Source of the DNA: JAFDWR01 sp038216655 | GTDB lineage: Bacteria; Armatimonadota; Fimbriimonadia; Fimbriimonadales; Fimbriimonadaceae | Direction of reading: 5' to 3' | Length of the DNA stretch: 64,000 nucleotides | Assembly: GCA_038216655.1 (NCBI GenBank) | Contig: JBBQPZ010000001.1 | Location: 248,001 to 312,000, forward strand | Shown: in pieces, positions 34,575 to 42,422 of the stretch | How the letters are laid out: every line of letters begins with the position of its first letter | Position numbering within the stretch: the first letter of the stretch is position 1 | Position numbers and translations under genes: made by a program | The notes under the pieces: model-generated | Seen by the model: only the letters and a program-made list of their open reading frames with translations | Told to the model about the DNA's origin: nothing | Database searches by the model: none

Positions 34575-34955
34575 ATGTCCGGCCCGTGCCCGCACGCGCT
34601 CTCGATGCTCCGCGTTCCGGCGCGGCGGTTTTTCACGCGCGCCGAGCTGCTGGTTCTGATGACCCAGGCACGGGAGATATTGGACCTTGCCGAGCAACCG
34701 GTGGGCTTGACAGAGCTTGCCTTAACGGTTGGTCTCTCGCCATGCCATCTGCAGAGGCTCTTTCAGAAGACGTTCGGCGAATCTCCCTCGGCGTACCACC
34801 GTCGGCGGCGGCTCCTGCTGGGATCTCAGCTTGTAACCGAGGGTCTGTCGGTCGAAGACATCGCTTGGCGGCTGGGTTATGCCGACTCGAGCGCGTTCTC
34901 ACGAGCCTTCACCCGCGAGTTCGGCGACCCCCCGACCCGTTTTCACAAGAAGTGA
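34575..34955 (+). CDS. Short AraC-family regulator
   Basis: A 126-aa protein that is almost only a DNA-binding domain with two helix-turn-helix units: LTELALTVGLSPCHLQRLF and VEDIAWRLGYADSSAFSRAF, ending FGDPPTRFHKK. The ligand-binding domain is absent, as in SoxS or MarA. It is divergent from murI and lies 37 bases before a VOC-family gene, probably its target or partner. The frame is open to 34338, but that part is antisense to murI. Confidence 0.9.
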   Translation: MSGPCPHALSMLRVPARRFFTRAELLVLMTQAREILDLAEQPVGLTELALTVGLSPCHLQRLFQKTFGESPSAYHRRRRLLLGSQLVTEGLSVEDIAWRLGYADSSAFSRAFTREFGDPPTRFHKK

Positions 34956-34992
34956 CAAATGAGTCGGTTCCGAGCTTGCCTACACTGTTGAC

Positions 34993-35337
34993 ATGCATAC
35001 GATCTGTCACGTAGAGTTCTCCGCCACTGACCTCGCCCGATCGCAAGCGTTCTATGAGGGCCTGTTCGGATGGACCTTCCGCAGCTTTGGCGACGATATG
35101 GTGGTCTTCGGTCAGGGTGAAAAGCACATTGGGGGGCTGATTCGGTCCGAGGCGAGGACGCCCGGCAATTCACCGACCGTGTGGTTCGAGGTCGAGGACG
35201 TCGACGCAATGGTTACAAAGGCTCTGACCGTCGGCGGAGCCGCAGCCAAGCCGAAGGCCGAAGTGCCGCACGTCGGATGGTCGGCTACTGTCTCAGATCC
35301 GGATGGCAATACCGTCGGCCTCGTTCAGTTCGCCTAA
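34993..35337 (+). CDS. VOC-family (glyoxalase/bleomycin-resistance fold) protein
   Basis: A 114-aa single-domain vicinal oxygen chelate protein. It opens with CHVEFSATDLARSQAFYEGLFGW and ends VSDPDGNTVGLVQF, both family hallmarks. A His near residue 6 and a C-terminal position that is Gly-Leu rather than Glu leave the metal site in doubt. Relatives are described as glyoxalase-like or hydroxylase-like, with the substrate unknown. It follows the short AraC regulator in the same direction. Confidence 0.88.
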   Translation: MHTICHVEFSATDLARSQAFYEGLFGWTFRSFGDDMVVFGQGEKHIGGLIRSEARTPGNSPTVWFEVEDVDAMVTKALTVGGAAAKPKAEVPHVGWSATVSDPDGNTVGLVQFA

Positions 35338-35386
35338 AAGAAGCGCGGAAATGTATTCCGCGCTTCGACTCAAACCTCCCGCTCTT

Positions 35387-35965
35387 TCAATATTCGTATC
35401 TAAGGGCGGAGGCCAATTCCCTGGCCGAAAACGGTGCCCCAGGAATGCTCGCTTGCATCAAAACCGCCGTCTCAGTCAGTCGAAGCGCACAGCCGCAGAC
35501 CTTCTCCCCGGTGCCCTCGTCCACGATGTCGTTCGGCGAAGAGTAGGAGAAGCAATCTGCGGTCGACTGGCCGTGGCCGCTCCACTTCGTCCCCTCTGCG
35601 AGGGTCGCAAGGACCCCTACCGCGCGCAATCCCAGAACCAGCGGCGCCGCAACCGCGCGGTAGGCGAGCTTAACTTGGCGTGACTCCAAGTGCAACAGGC
35701 TCAAGGGAATCGCCACCGCGACAGTGACGTCATCCCCGTGCCGCACCGCCTTTCCGCCCGTCGGACGCATCACCCACGGGAGGTCTCCCATCTCCGCAAG
35801 AACCACCTCAGAGCGCTGGTAGTGGCCGAGGGTGAGCCAGCGACCGGTCCATGAGTAGACGCGCACGCCTCCCCTTCCCTGCTCGGCACCATCGAGAAGG
35901 GCGACGTCGCGAGCCATGTTCGTCGGGCCGTCCGCTGCTTCATCCCACGTCACCGTAAGCCTCAC
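35387..35965 (-). CDS. Lipoate-protein ligase/biotin ligase-fold protein
   Basis: A 192-aa member of the BPL/LplA catalytic family. The key motif is RPTGGKAVRHGDDVTVAVAI near residues 67-86, matching the family RRxGGGAVxHxxxLxYS pattern. NMARDVALLDG near 16 and a later KVCGCALR (family: KIxGxAQ) also fit. It lacks the C-terminal LplA accessory domain, so it resembles LipM/LipL-type octanoyl or lipoyl transferases. The nearby gcvH encodes a protein that needs lipoylation, a plausible target; that link is inferred. Confidence 0.82.
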   Translation of the reverse strand: MRLTVTWDEAADGPTNMARDVALLDGAEQGRGGVRVYSWTGRWLTLGHYQRSEVVLAEMGDLPWVMRPTGGKAVRHGDDVTVAVAIPLSLLHLESRQVKLAYRAVAAPLVLGLRAVGVLATLAEGTKWSGHGQSTADCFSYSSPNDIVDEGTGEKVCGCALRLTETAVLMQASIPGAPFSARELASALRYEY

Positions 35966-36000
35966 AGGAATGATGCTACCGCGAGTATCCTTCTCGTCTT

Positions 36001-36504
36001 ATGAACGATCCCATCCTTCGCCAAGCCGACGTGTCCGACGCCCCAACGCTGGCGCGTCATCGCACCGCGATGTTTGTGGAGATGGGCCGTTTGGACCCTT
36101 GCGATTTCGACCTGATGGCCCGGGGGAACGAGTCCTACCTCCTCGACGCGATGCCCCGCGGGGAGTTCGTTGCGTTTGTCTTGGAGATTGAAGGAGTCCC
36201 TGTCGGCAGCGGCGGCGTTCAGCTAAGGACCCTCCTCCCCCGCCCCTCAACTGGTCGAGTCCCCCTCACCACAAGCCCCCAGGGCATCATCATGGGAATC
36301 TACACGGAGACTACGTACCGGCGAAAGGGCGCTGCCGAGTCGATCATGCGCGCGATCATGGCCTGGGCAGAAGCCCAACAGATCCCGTCGCTCGTGCTTC
36401 ACGCATCCGACGCCGGACGTCCGCTGTACGAGAAGCTCGGCTTCAGGCAAACGTCCGAGATGAGCTACTTCGTCGGACCGTTTGGGTACGCACTGAGGGA
36501 CTAA
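36001..36504 (+). CDS. GNAT-family N-acetyltransferase
   Basis: A 167-aa acetyl-CoA-dependent acyltransferase. The acetyl-CoA loop is in YRRKGAAESIMRAIMAWAE (motif A, about 106-124), and motif B is ASDAGRPLYEKLGFRQTSEM near 134-153. The N-terminal IRQADVSDAPTLARHR-like opening is typical. The acceptor is unknown. It is transcribed away from the lipoate ligase-like gene from a 35-base gap. Confidence 0.9.
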   Translation: MNDPILRQADVSDAPTLARHRTAMFVEMGRLDPCDFDLMARGNESYLLDAMPRGEFVAFVLEIEGVPVGSGGVQLRTLLPRPSTGRVPLTTSPQGIIMGIYTETTYRRKGAAESIMRAIMAWAEAQQIPSLVLHASDAGRPLYEKLGFRQTSEMSYFVGPFGYALRD

Positions 36505-36516
36505 ACCTGAGGCCGT

Positions 36517-36687
36517 CCGTCATCCAGAGCGAAGTCGATGAGCCCTAGCGAGTCGACGCAGTCGAAGGATCACTGACTGAGCCTCCGACTTAGAAACCGG
36601 CGCGCTTCCAGAGAGTCGGAGACTGGACGGAGGATCCTTCGACTTCGCTCCCTTCGCTTGGGCTCGGTGCTTCGCTCTGAATGACGG
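36517..36687. repeat. Palindromic intergenic element with GAGCGAAG termini
   Basis: The ends 36517-36534 and 36670-36687 are inverted copies over 18 bases with one mismatch. Just inside, GTCGAAGGATC and GATCCTTCGAC form further inverted matches. This TCATyCxGAGCGAAG...GAAGGATC layout is like the dispersed palindromic (MITE-like) repeats common in many bacterial genomes. No open reading frame lies inside. It fills the gap between the convergent GNAT and gcvPB genes. Confidence 0.85.
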
Positions 36688-36727
36688 TCAAGCAGATAAA
36701 CGAACCTACTCAGGATGACCGCGGGGG

Positions 36728-38230
36728 CTAGACACCCGCCGGAACGGGCGCCGACTTTGGATTCCAGCGGACATCCAAGTTCTTCACCGCCGCCGTCTCG
36801 TCCAGTCGACCCACGATCTGGGACGTGGGCGCGTCGTGGAGAAGGTCCGGATTCTCCACCGCCTCACGGCAGATCGCGATCATGGCGTCGCAGAACTCGT
36901 CCAGAGTCTCCTTGGCCTCGGTCTCCGTCGGTTCGATCATCATGCACTCGGGCACGATCAGGGGGAAGTAGTTCGTGGGCGGGTGGAAGCCGTAGTCGAT
37001 CAGACGCTTGGAAATATCCAGCGCCCTCACCCCGTTCTCCTTCTTGTACTTCTCGGCGGTCAGGATGCACTCGTGCATACAAGGGCGATCGTGCGCCGGA
37101 GGGAGCACGTCCTTCAGGCGAGCCCGAACGTAGTTCGCATTCAGCACCGCATGGCGGCTGATGTCCGCCATGTACTCCTTGCCAAAAGCACGAAGATAGG
37201 TATACGCGCGGACCTCCATCAGGAACTGGCCGTAGAACGCGCTCACGCGCCCGATCGAGAGAGGTCGATCGTAGTCAGCGAAGATTTCCCCCGCCTCGCG
37301 GCGAACTACCGGCATTGGCTGGAATTGCTCCAGATGCGCCTGCAGGCCGATCGCGCCGCAACCTGGGCCGCCGCCGCCGTGAGGCGTAGAAAACGTCTTG
37401 TGGAGGTTCAAGTGCATGCAGTCGAAACCATGATCGCCCGGCCGTGTTGTGCCGACCATCGCGTTCATGTTCGCGCCGTCGCAGAACACCTGTCCACCGA
37501 CCTCGTGGACCATCCGGCAGATCTTCTCGATGTTCGGCTCGAACAGGCCAAGCGTCGAAGGATTCGTCAGCATTAACGCCGCGACTTCCTTCCCACCTTC
37601 GCCTTCCAATGCCTTGGCCAAAGCAGCAAGATCGGTATTCCCGTCGGCATCCGTCGGAATCGACTTCACGTCGTACCCACAGCGCGCGGCCGAAGCCGGG
37701 TTTGTACCGTGCGCGGAGTCGGGGACCAGAACCGTGTGACGTGACTTCCCGTCGCCGCGCGACTCGTGGTACGCCTTGATCAGCATCAAACACGTCATCT
37801 CGCCATGCGCACCGGCCAGCGGCTGGAGGGTGATGTACGGGAACGCGGTGATCTCCTGAAGCATCTCCTGGACGCCGATCAGAATCTCAAACGCGCCCGG
37901 AATCGTCGCGTCCGGCTGCATCGGGTGAAGGTTCGCAAACCCCGGCATCGCGGCCGTGCGTTCGTTCACCTTCGGGTTGTATTTCATCGTGCACGAGCCG
38001 AGCGGATAGAAGCCGGTCTCGATGCCGTAGTTGATGTGACTCAAGTTCGTGAAATGCCGAAGCAAGTCCAGCTCGGCAATCTCCGGCAGGTGCAACTCTT
38101 TTCGGAGCTCACCCAAAGTGGCACCAAGATCCACCGCGGGCGTGTCCGCATGGGGCAAGTTGCAGCCAACTCGGCCCGGTCGCGATTTGTCGAAAATGAG
38201 CTTAGGCTCGGGAACGCTTTTGCTGATCAT
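36728..38230 (-). CDS. gcvPB: Glycine dehydrogenase (decarboxylating) subunit 2
   Basis: The PLP-bearing half of the P protein of the glycine cleavage system. The PLP lysine is in LNLHKTFSTPHGGGGPGCG near residue 277. The N-terminal part holds YPLGSCTMKYNPK near 75-87. The length of 500 aa is normal for the split two-subunit form. It follows gcvPA by 15 bases and gcvH further upstream, so the three are one operon. Confidence 0.95.
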   Translation of the reverse strand: MISKSVPEPKLIFDKSRPGRVGCNLPHADTPAVDLGATLGELRKELHLPEIAELDLLRHFTNLSHINYGIETGFYPLGSCTMKYNPKVNERTAAMPGFANLHPMQPDATIPGAFEILIGVQEMLQEITAFPYITLQPLAGAHGEMTCLMLIKAYHESRGDGKSRHTVLVPDSAHGTNPASAARCGYDVKSIPTDADGNTDLAALAKALEGEGGKEVAALMLTNPSTLGLFEPNIEKICRMVHEVGGQVFCDGANMNAMVGTTRPGDHGFDCMHLNLHKTFSTPHGGGGPGCGAIGLQAHLEQFQPMPVVRREAGEIFADYDRPLSIGRVSAFYGQFLMEVRAYTYLRAFGKEYMADISRHAVLNANYVRARLKDVLPPAHDRPCMHECILTAEKYKKENGVRALDISKRLIDYGFHPPTNYFPLIVPECMMIEPTETEAKETLDEFCDAMIAICREAVENPDLLHDAPTSQIVGRLDETAAVKNLDVRWNPKSAPVPAGV

Positions 38231-38245
38231 GGTCTTCTGGGTGCC

Positions 38246-39580
38246 TTAAGCGAGAATCTTCTTGAGGGAGCTGGCGTAGTGGTCGATCTCCGCCTTGGTG
38301 CGCATCTCTGTGCAACACACCAGCAGACAATGCTCCAACCCCTCGTAGTAGTGGCCAAGCGGGAGCCCGGCGAGGATCTTCTCCTTGAGAAGCAGGTCGC
38401 GAACCTCGACCGGGTTCTTCGGGAGCTCGATGACGAACTCATCAAAGACCTTGCTCTTGAACTTCAACTTCGCTCCCGCGTCGGTGAGCCGCTGGATCGC
38501 GTACTGCGTATTCAGAACGCTCGACTCCGCGACCGTGCGCATGCCGTTCTTGCCCAGCGCGATCATGTAGACCGTTGCCGCCAGCGCCATCAAGGCCTCG
38601 TTCGTACAGATATTCGAGGTCGCCTTCTCGCGACGGATGTCTTGCTCGCGGGTGCGAAGCGTCATCACATAGCCGGTGCGGTCGCCGTGGGCCTCCTTCG
38701 TCCGTCCGACGATGCGGCCGGGAATCTGGCGAACAAACTCCTTCTTGCAGGCAAACAGGCCGACCATCGGTCCGCCCAGCCCCATCGCCACCCCCATCGG
38801 CTGGCCTTCGCCCACCACGATGTCGGCTCCGTACTCTCCGGGAGGCTTGAGCAGCGCACAAGCGACCGGGTCAGCGACTACGATCAGCAACGCGCCCTGC
38901 GCGTCGGCCGCTTTCCGAGCCTCCGACAGCGATTCGATGCCGCCAAAGAAGTTCGGATACTGCACGATGAGGCAGGCCGACTCGCCTGCCGCCATATAAT
39001 CCTTCGTCTCGCCACCTTCGTGCGGCAGGGTGACAACCTCGATCCCCATCGACCAGCAGTAAGTGTCGAGAACCTGACGGTAGTGAGGATGGACGGCTTC
39101 GCTCACCGCAACCCGATCCCGGTTCTTGATGCCGGTGGCCATGATCGCCGCTTCTGCCATCGCGGTCGAGCCGTCGTACATGGACGCGTTCGCGATGTCC
39201 ATGCCGTAAAGCTCCGCGACCATCGACTGGAACTCGTAGATCGTCTGGAGAAACCCCTGCGACGCTTCCGGCTGGTACGGCGTGTATGCCGTCAGGAATT
39301 CTCCCCGCGAGATCACTGCTCCGACCGAAGCCGGAATGTAGCGATCGTAAATCCCCGCCCCGAGGAAGCACGCCGTGTCCGCCAAATTGACGTTCTTAAG
39401 ACTGATCTCGCGGAGGTGCAAGAGCAGGCGAGCTTCGTCGAGCGCAGGAGGTAGGTCTAACGCCCCGGGAGCGACCCGCAGATTGGCGGGAATTTCCCGG
39501 AACAGTTCATCGATCGAGGCAGCGCCAATCGTCGCGAGCATTTCGCGGCGATCTTGTTCGGTATGGGGGATGTAGGGCAT
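38246..39580 (-). CDS. gcvPA: Glycine dehydrogenase (decarboxylating) subunit 1
   Basis: The other half of the split P protein, 444 aa. It starts MPYIPHTEQDRREMLATIG, typical for GcvPA, and has YTPYQPEASQGFLQTIYEFQ near 94-113 and NASMYDGSTAMAEA near 130-143. It forms a heterotetramer with GcvPB and accepts glycine, handing the aminomethyl group to lipoyl-GcvH. It is 15 bases after gcvH. Confidence 0.95.
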   Translation of the reverse strand: MPYIPHTEQDRREMLATIGAASIDELFREIPANLRVAPGALDLPPALDEARLLLHLREISLKNVNLADTACFLGAGIYDRYIPASVGAVISRGEFLTAYTPYQPEASQGFLQTIYEFQSMVAELYGMDIANASMYDGSTAMAEAAIMATGIKNRDRVAVSEAVHPHYRQVLDTYCWSMGIEVVTLPHEGGETKDYMAAGESACLIVQYPNFFGGIESLSEARKAADAQGALLIVVADPVACALLKPPGEYGADIVVGEGQPMGVAMGLGGPMVGLFACKKEFVRQIPGRIVGRTKEAHGDRTGYVMTLRTREQDIRREKATSNICTNEALMALAATVYMIALGKNGMRTVAESSVLNTQYAIQRLTDAGAKLKFKSKVFDEFVIELPKNPVEVRDLLLKEKILAGLPLGHYYEGLEHCLLVCCTEMRTKAEIDHYASSLKKILA

Positions 39581-39595
39581 GCGTTCTCAGCGAAA

Positions 39596-39976
39596 TCAGC
39601 CGAGCAAGGCTTTGTACGAGTCAGCGTTGAGGAGAGCGTTAACCGCGGTCGAATCCGCGATCTGCATCTTGATGAGGTACCCGCCCTCGTATGGGTCAGA
39701 GTTCAACAGTTCGCTCTGCGAGGCAAGCGCGGGATTCACCGCGGTAACCGTTCCGGCGATCGGTGCGTAAACCTCGCTAACTGTCTTGACCGACTCTACG
39801 CTACAGAATGAATCTCCCGCGGCCAAAACCCGTCCAGGAGTGGGAAGGTCGACATAGACAATATCGCCAAGTTCGGACTGCGCATAGTCGGTGATACCAA
39901 GCGTGGCGATATCGCCGTCGATGCGCAGCCATTCGTGGGTCGGGGTGTATTTAAGGTCAGCGGGCACTTTGGACAA
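39596..39976 (-). CDS. gcvH: Glycine cleavage system H protein
   Basis: The lipoyl carrier protein of the glycine cleavage system. From TTG 39976 it is 126 aa, the standard length. The start is set by AAGGAG seven bases before the TTG and by the family opening KYTPTHEWLRIDGD. The lipoylated residue is Lys64 in SVESVKTVSEVYAP. The open frame extends to 40075 without homology. It is first in the gcvH-gcvPA-gcvPB operon. I saw no glycine riboswitch in the 130 bases before it. Confidence 0.95.
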   Translation of the reverse strand: MSKVPADLKYTPTHEWLRIDGDIATLGITDYAQSELGDIVYVDLPTPGRVLAAGDSFCSVESVKTVSEVYAPIAGTVTAVNPALASQSELLNSDPYEGGYLIKMQIADSTAVNALLNADSYKALLG

Positions 39977-40107
39977 AGGGTTTCTCCTTGCGAGCGAACT
40001 GGGGAAAGTGTACCGAACGGGACTCTTGGCCGACACGGGTCGGGATAGGCCCCAAAATGGCAGAAGTCGGGGCACTCGTGAACAGAAATTCTTCGAACCA
40101 CCTAATC

Positions 40108-41103
40108 ATGCCGAAGTCGGATGAAGGTCGCATACCGCTCCCTGAGCGGATCGATTACGAGCCGGAGGGGATGCGCGTGCAGACCTTACACTCCGCCGCG
40201 TGTGCCCTCTTTGCCGCCGTTAGCTACATCTTCCAGACCGAAGACGACGTCGTCACCGCCGAGCAGGTCTCCCAAGTCGTCGGCTTTTCCCGCTATCACC
40301 TCAGCCGAATGTTCCAAATGTTCTTCCAAGAGTCTCCGCGTGACCTTATCGTCCGGACTCGACAGGAACGTGCCGCGATCAAACTGAAGAACTCCTCGCG
40401 CCAAGTGGGAACGATCGCTTTAGAAGAAGGCTACGCCAACGCCGAGTCCTTCACCCGCGCCTTCCGCACCGAATACGGCACCACCCCCCGAGACTTTCGA
40501 AGGTCCTCGATGGACTGGCGACTTCCCTGCCCCAGCGACCTCCACTGGAGCGAGACCCTGGATAGCCTTCCCCTACTCGATGGTGGCGCGGTCGAAATCG
40601 AAGTCGTCCTGATGCCCCCGGTCCGACTCGCCACGTATCGGAATGTCGGATCCTACGGAGCAACCTCCGATGGCTGGCGAGAACTCGAGGCCAGGCTGCC
40701 AAATCGCCCCTGGGAGCGAGCGGGCACGCGAATCTTCAGCGTTTACCACGACGACTGGCTGATCCGAACCGAGCCGCGCCAGCGCTGCGATCTGGGCTTC
40801 TCGATCCAACCCGGAATCCGGATTCCAACCGGGCTCCACGAACTCATCATCCCCCGTGGCCTCTACGTCGCCACCCGCCGCGCAATGAGCCGCGAAGAGA
40901 ACGCCGACGTGTGGCCGCAGATCACCGGTCGGTGGCTTCCCCGCCGAGGAACCCGACCCCAGAATATTCCCGCCTTGTCCGAGCACACTGAGTGGCCACT
41001 CGCCGGACAGGACGTTCCGAGAAAGGTCTATCTCGGCCTGGACGTCGAGCTTTCTCCACCCTGGGAAATCGCCGATCAATCCCTCCCCGCACGCCAGTAT
41101 TAA
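40108..41103 (+). CDS. AraC-family regulator with GyrI-like effector domain
   Basis: A 331-aa regulator. The N-terminal AraC helix-turn-helix pair spans about residues 30-135, with VSQVVGFSRYHLSRMFQMFF and TIALEEGYANAESFTRAFRTEYG. The C-terminal part from about 165 follows the GyrI/AraC-binding pattern (VEIEVVLMPPVRLATYRNVGSYG), a small-molecule-binding domain as in Rob or SbmC. I take ATG 40108; ATG 40057 is also in frame. It is divergent from gcvH, but regulation of gcv is not shown. Confidence 0.86.
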   Translation: MPKSDEGRIPLPERIDYEPEGMRVQTLHSAACALFAAVSYIFQTEDDVVTAEQVSQVVGFSRYHLSRMFQMFFQESPRDLIVRTRQERAAIKLKNSSRQVGTIALEEGYANAESFTRAFRTEYGTTPRDFRRSSMDWRLPCPSDLHWSETLDSLPLLDGGAVEIEVVLMPPVRLATYRNVGSYGATSDGWRELEARLPNRPWERAGTRIFSVYHDDWLIRTEPRQRCDLGFSIQPGIRIPTGLHELIIPRGLYVATRRAMSREENADVWPQITGRWLPRRGTRPQNIPALSEHTEWPLAGQDVPRKVYLGLDVELSPPWEIADQSLPARQY

Positions 41104-41105
41104 AT

Positions 41106-41133
41106 GTGGCACGGGTTAGGAAACCCGTGCCAC
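41106..41133. repeat. Perfect 12-bp-stem hairpin
   Basis: GTGGCACGGGTT and AACCCGTGCCAC pair perfectly around an AGGA loop, starting two bases after the regulator's stop and ending 29 bases before trmD. No T-run follows. The GGCACGGGTT arm looks like a dispersed repeat unit seen in intergenic DNA of several phyla. It may slow transcription into trmD. Confidence 0.85.
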
Positions 41134-41162
41134 GTGAACCGATTTCTGGTACCTTGGCGGCG

Positions 41163-41879
41163 ATGCTGAAGGTCGACTTCGTCACGCTTTTCCCCGACCT
41201 CGTGGTCGCGGCGATGGGCGATAGCATCATGAAGCGGGCGCAAGCCGCCGGCCTGGTCGAGATCCGAACCAGCGACCCGCGCGACTACACTCATGACAAG
41301 CATCGGACCGTCGACGACAAGCCCTTCGGCGGCGGCGCGGGGATGCTCCTCAAGCCCGACCCGGTCGCCCAAGCAATCGACGCCCTCGAACCTGCCCCCG
41401 GCGCGGCAATCGTCATGACCGATCCCACCGGGAGCCTCTTCGAACAAGCCTCCGCCCACAACTTGGCCCAGTACGGCCATGTCGTCTTCGTGTGCGGGCA
41501 CTACGAGGGGATTGACGATCGAATTCGCCAGACCTACGCCACCCACGTCTTCAGCATCGGCGACTACGTGCTCACCAATGGCGAGCTTCCCGCGCTGATC
41601 ATGGCCGACGCGATCGTGCGCCTTATCCCGGGCGTATTAGGCTCCGCTCAGAGCCTAGCGCAGGACAGTCATTCCGATGGCCTCCTCTCCGCCCCGCAGT
41701 TCACCAAGCCCGAAGTCTGGCGCGATCAGAAGGTTCCAGAGATCGTACGATCGGGAGATCATCAAAAGCTGGAACGCTGGAAGCGCTCCCAGGCGTTGAA
41801 GCTGACGCGCGAGCGTCGTCCCGATCTCTTCGCTAAAGCGGAGTTGCGGAAGGGCGACCTCGATCTATTGGGAGAGTAG
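41163..41879 (+). CDS. trmD: tRNA (guanine-N1)-methyltransferase
   Basis: Methylates G37 of tRNAs with a G at position 36 and prevents frameshifting. The 238-aa product has the SPOUT knot with MLKVDFVTLFPDL at the start, PFGGGAGMLLKPDPV near 55-69, VCGHYEGIDDRI near 113-124 and SIGDYVLTNGELPALIM near 132-148. The ATG at 41163 matches the family start; the frame is open to 40992 without homology. rplS and lepB follow, while rimM, the usual upstream neighbour, is 16 kb away. Confidence 0.97.
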   Translation: MLKVDFVTLFPDLVVAAMGDSIMKRAQAAGLVEIRTSDPRDYTHDKHRTVDDKPFGGGAGMLLKPDPVAQAIDALEPAPGAAIVMTDPTGSLFEQASAHNLAQYGHVVFVCGHYEGIDDRIRQTYATHVFSIGDYVLTNGELPALIMADAIVRLIPGVLGSAQSLAQDSHSDGLLSAPQFTKPEVWRDQKVPEIVRSGDHQKLERWKRSQALKLTRERRPDLFAKAELRKGDLDLLGE

Positions 41880-41886
41880 CCGGAGC

Positions 41887-42015
41887 GCCGACACTCCTGT
41901 CGGCAAGAGGATCGAAAGGTGCGGAAGTTAGAAGAGGGTCGAACGAGGCTGCGAGGGGCCGGCGAAATGTGCCAATATATTCAGCCCTCTGCAGACAGGG
42001 CGGCGTTTTGCGCCG
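41887..42015 (+). promoter_or_regulatory. Hairpin-rich leader between trmD and rplS
   Basis: The 186-base gap has a seven-pair hairpin at 41887-41904 (GCCGACA/TGTCGGC), then a TATATT hexamer at 41976, then two hairpins back to back: GCCCT/AGGGC at 41984-42001 and CGGCG/CGCCG at 42001-42015. The arrangement could be a promoter with an L19-type autoregulatory leader, but I cannot match it to a known leader family. Confidence 0.35.
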
Positions 42016-42065
42016 TCAGCACGGCCTAGCGGCGAGCCAAAGCGTTCGCCACGGAAACCAGAACC

Positions 42066-42416
42066 ATGTCCAAGCAAGCGATTTTAGATAGCGTGGTAGA
42101 GGGGATTAAGAAGTCCGACCTCCCCAAGATCAACCCCGGCGACACCGCCAAGGTCCATGTCAAGGTCCGTGAGGCCGGCAAAGAGCGAATCCAGCTTTTC
42201 GAGGGCGTCGTCATTGCCCATAAGCACGGTGGGATCGCCGAGACGATCACCGTCCGCAAGATCTCCGGTGGCATTGGCGTCGAGCGAACCTTCCCGGTTC
42301 ACTCCCCGAACGTTGCCAAGATCGAAGTCACGCGCCGTGGCCTCGTCCGCCGCGCCAAACTGTACTACCTTCGCGACAAGGTTGGAAAGGACGCGCGCAT
42401 TAAAGAGAAGCGCTAA
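42066..42416 (+). CDS. rplS: 50S ribosomal protein L19
   Basis: A large-subunit protein at the subunit interface, 116 aa. FPVHSPNVAKIEV near 75-87 and RRGLVRRAKLYYLRDKVGKDARIKE near the C-terminus are diagnostic. INPGDTAKVHVKVREAGKERIQLFEG also fits. It follows trmD, as in most bacteria, and precedes lepB by six bases. Confidence 0.97.
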   Translation: MSKQAILDSVVEGIKKSDLPKINPGDTAKVHVKVREAGKERIQLFEGVVIAHKHGGIAETITVRKISGGIGVERTFPVHSPNVAKIEVTRRGLVRRAKLYYLRDKVGKDARIKEKR

Positions 42417-42422
42417 CCACTC

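Noticed and set aside
37766..39454. 562-codon plus-strand open frame over gcvPA/gcvPB
   Set aside because: Antisense to two certain genes. High-GC codon bias opens the opposite frame; the product has no domain pattern.
39977..40107. Glycine riboswitch upstream of gcvH
   Set aside because: The region is short and lacks the conserved riboswitch core; I could not fold a matching pair of aptamers.
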